A DNA stretch of 7,661 bases from an uncultured Clostridia bacterium (GTDB taxonomy: Bacteria; Bacillota; Clostridia; Oscillospirales; Ruminococcaceae). Positions 6,228 through 7,661 of the stretch are shown in pieces (the first letter of the stretch is position 1; each line of letters starts with the position of its first letter). The translations under genes and the position numbers were made by a program. The notes beneath the pieces were generated by a model, which did not search any database, was not told the origin of the DNA, and saw only the letters and a list, made by a program, of their open reading frames with translations. The stretch lies in the NCBI GenBank assembly GCA_946563605.1, contig CAMNVW010000064.1, positions 1 through 7,661 of the forward strand. The letters run 5' to 3'.

Positions 6228-7490
6228 ATGCCGCAGGTATATTTGATTGGCATTGGGATGGGCAATCCCGATACGTTGACCGTTCGCGCGCAGCGAATAA
6301 TCACACAAAGCGATTGCCTGATTGGCGCCGCAAGGATGCTGGAATCGGCGGACAATCAAAAGGCAGTTCGCTTTGCCTCCATTAACAATGAGGAGATTGT
6401 CAAGCTGATTCAATGCCAGCCGGAAGAAAGTATTGTATCGGTGCTGCTTTCGGGCGATGTTGGATTTTACAGCGCAGCCAAAAAGTTGACCTGCTGTATC
6501 CGTGAAAAAAATCCAAATATGCAGATGGAACTGATTGCTGGGATCAGTTCCCTGCAATATTTTTGCGCAAAGATAGAGACTTCGTGGGATGATGTAAAGG
6601 TCGTCAGCGTGCATGGACGCGCGTGCAATGTTGCGGCACAGCTGCGAAAATTCGGCAAAATATTTGTGCTGACCGGCAGCAACCAGACCGCGCGGGATGT
6701 TTGCAGGATGCTTTGCAGCAATTCTCTGGGACACGCGCAGGTTTGGGTAGGAGAATCGCTTTCTTATCCAGAAGAACAAATCTCCCACGGTACGGCAGAA
6801 GAACTTTCCAATCAGGAATTTTCTTCCCTTGCGGTCATGGTGATTGAAGTGCCTCCGACACCGAAGCGCGATTATCCGGCTTTAGGACTGGATGACGACG
6901 AATTTTTGCGCAATACCGAAGGGAAAACGGTTCCAATGACTAAGCAGGAGATTCGCGCGGTGGCTTTGGCAAAGCTGAAAATCACCGAGGACGCCTGCGT
7001 CTATGACGTTGGCGCCGGTACGGGCTCTGTTTCGATTGAATCCGCTTTTCTTGCGCGCGGCGGACGGGTGTTTGCGGTAGAAAAAAATCCGCAGGCAGTT
7101 GCACAATTAAAACAGAACATCGCTCATTTTGGTTTTCAGAATATTGAAGTAGTCGAGGGACTTGCGCCGCAGGCAATGGATGAACTGCCTGCGCCTGATT
7201 TTGTGTTTGTCGGCGGTTCGTCGGGAAATATCGAAAGTATCCTGCGTCTCTGCCTGCAAAAAAATCCGCAGGTGCGCATGATCGTGACGGCAATCACCTT
7301 AGAGACTATGGCGGATATTCTGTCGGCAGTCAAAAAACTAAAAGAGCAGTGGGAGAATCTGACCTTGGAAATTTCCCAGGTCAGCGCTGCAAGAGCCAAA
7401 ACAGCCGGAACGATGCACCTAATGATGGGACAAAATCCGGTTTATATTTGTTGTATGTATCAGGAAAATTGTTCAGCAAACGAATTTTAA
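6228..7490 (+). CDS. cbiET: Fused cobalt-precorrin-6B/7 methyltransferases CbiE-CbiT (CobL type, C5 and C15 methylation with decarboxylation)
   Basis: A 420-residue fusion of two methyltransferases from unrelated folds. The N-terminal CbiE domain (about 1-205, tetrapyrrole methylase fold) methylates C5; it has VYLIGIGMGNPDTLTVRAQR (4-23), LIGAARML, the SAM loop LLSGDVGFYS (73-82), LIAGISSLQYFCAKI and a SVHGR element. The C-terminal CbiT domain (about 217-410, Rossmann-type class I methyltransferase) methylates C15 and removes the C12 acetate carboxyl; it shows GLDDDEFLRNTEGKTVPMTKQEIRAVALAKL (from 220, abbreviated family landmarks: GLDD, MTKQEIR), motif I VYDVGAGTGSVSIE (258-271), VFAVEKN and VFVGGSSGNIE (327-337). 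Separate cbiE and cbiT genes are usual in the classic Salmonella operon, while the fused form resembles CobL. It is placed 12 nt after hemB with a strong ribosome site, and its own stop abuts the cbiA ribosome site. Confidence 0.95.
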   Translation: MPQVYLIGIGMGNPDTLTVRAQRIITQSDCLIGAARMLESADNQKAVRFASINNEEIVKLIQCQPEESIVSVLLSGDVGFYSAAKKLTCCIREKNPNMQMELIAGISSLQYFCAKIETSWDDVKVVSVHGRACNVAAQLRKFGKIFVLTGSNQTARDVCRMLCSNSLGHAQVWVGESLSYPEEQISHGTAEELSNQEFSSLAVMVIEVPPTPKRDYPALGLDDDEFLRNTEGKTVPMTKQEIRAVALAKLKITEDACVYDVGAGTGSVSIESAFLARGGRVFAVEKNPQAVAQLKQNIAHFGFQNIEVVEGLAPQAMDELPAPDFVFVGGSSGNIESILRLCLQKNPQVRMIVTAITLETMADILSAVKKLKEQWENLTLEISQVSAARAKTAGTMHLMMGQNPVYICCMYQENCSANEF

Positions 7491-7496
7491 AGGAGG
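7491..7496 (+). promoter_or_regulatory. Strong ribosome binding site for cbiA
   Basis: A full AGGAGG follows directly after the cbiET TAA (7488-7490), 9 nt before ATG 7506. It is the strongest Shine-Dalgarno match in the window and fixes the cbiA start despite in-frame ATGs at codons 9 and 10. Confidence 0.8.
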
Positions 7497-7505
7497 ATTT
7501 TGGGA

Positions 7506-7661
7506 ATGGGAACTTCTTACACGCCAAGGATGATGCTTGCCGCACCTTCCAGCGGAAGCGGTAAAACGACCGTTGCCTGTGCGATTTTGCAGGCGTTCAA
7601 AAACAGAGGATTGCACGGGGTTTCCTTTAAGTGCGGTCCGGATTACATCGATCCGATGTTT
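7506..7661 (+). CDS. cbiA: Cobyrinic acid a,c-diamide synthase CbiA, N-terminal fragment (3' end outside window)
   Basis: Only the first 52 codons are present; the frame is open at the window end. CbiA uses ATP and glutamine to amidate the a and c side chains of cobyrinic acid. The fragment contains the nucleotide-binding loop APSSGSGKTT (13-22) of the CobB/CobQ, BioD-like ATPase family, then a helix LQAFKNRG and the highly conserved FKCGPDYIDPMF (41-52), which in this family precedes further substrate-site residues. The GPDYIDP signature distinguishes CbiA/CobB from most other P-loop proteins; CobQ/CbiP usually shows a different sequence here. In an operon with CbiG, CbiH and CbiJ, the anaerobic name CbiA is preferred to CobB. 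Full-length proteins are about 450 residues, so nearly nine tenths lie downstream. Confidence 0.92.
   Translation, partial: MGTSYTPRMMLAAPSSGSGKTTVACAILQAFKNRGLHGVSFKCGPDYIDPMF

Noticed and set aside
5247..6788. A 513-codon open frame on the minus strand opposite hemB and cbiE
   Set aside because: The plus strand here carries two unmistakable enzymes. The minus-strand product has no recognisable motif, spans two genes and their junction, and is best explained by codon bias of the real genes leaving few stops in the opposite frame.
1..7661. Cobalamin riboswitch
   Set aside because: Often found ahead of such operons, but no gap in the window is long enough and no B12-box-like element was noticed; if present it would be upstream of the window.

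Overview
The window is a dense, single-strand (+) operon segment encoding tetrapyrrole and cobalamin (vitamin B12) biosynthesis. It holds eight protein genes, the first and last cut by the window edges. The gene set is that of the oxygen-independent (early cobalt insertion) corrin pathway: CbiG, CbiH, CbiJ, CbiE/CbiT and CbiA. Together with the fused CobA-HemD protein, the compact hem genes and purine-rich Shine-Dalgarno sites before most genes, this points to an anaerobic Firmicute of the class Clostridia, possibly Oscillospirales/Ruminococcaceae. The family-level guess is inference from gene style and a base composition near 50% GC; no rRNA or other marker is present.

Layout: cbiG (5' end missing, 1-664); cbiH (693-1421); a fused cbiJ-sirC gene (1414-2691, overlapping cbiH by 8 nt); hemC (2729-3643); a fused cobA-hemD gene starting at TTG (3645-5174); a 54-nt A-rich gap; hemB (5229-6215); a fused cbiE-cbiT gene (6228-7490); and the first 52 codons of cbiA (7506 to the window end). 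The largest gap is 54 nt, so no long stretch lacks a gene. No tRNA, rRNA, transposon, CRISPR, riboswitch or convincing intrinsic terminator was seen.

The genes form one metabolic line. HemB makes porphobilinogen from 5-aminolevulinate, HemC makes hydroxymethylbilane, the HemD domain closes it to uroporphyrinogen III, and the CobA domain methylates that to precorrin-2. The SirC domain oxidises precorrin-2 to sirohydrochlorin. After cobalt insertion (gene not in view), CbiH, CbiG, CbiJ, CbiT and CbiE act on the ring, and CbiA amidates cobyrinic acid. Cobalt chelatase, CbiL, CbiF, CbiD and CbiC are not in the window, nor are hemA/hemL. No gene leading from uroporphyrinogen III to heme (hemE onward) is seen, so the visible hem genes appear to serve corrin, and possibly siroheme, synthesis.

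This is mostly a known pathway rather than a new system. The points most worth a second look are the CbiJ-SirC fusion at the junction between the cbi and hem blocks, an altered substrate-binding loop in HemC, the density of two-domain fusions (three of eight genes), and small regulatory oddities in the gaps.
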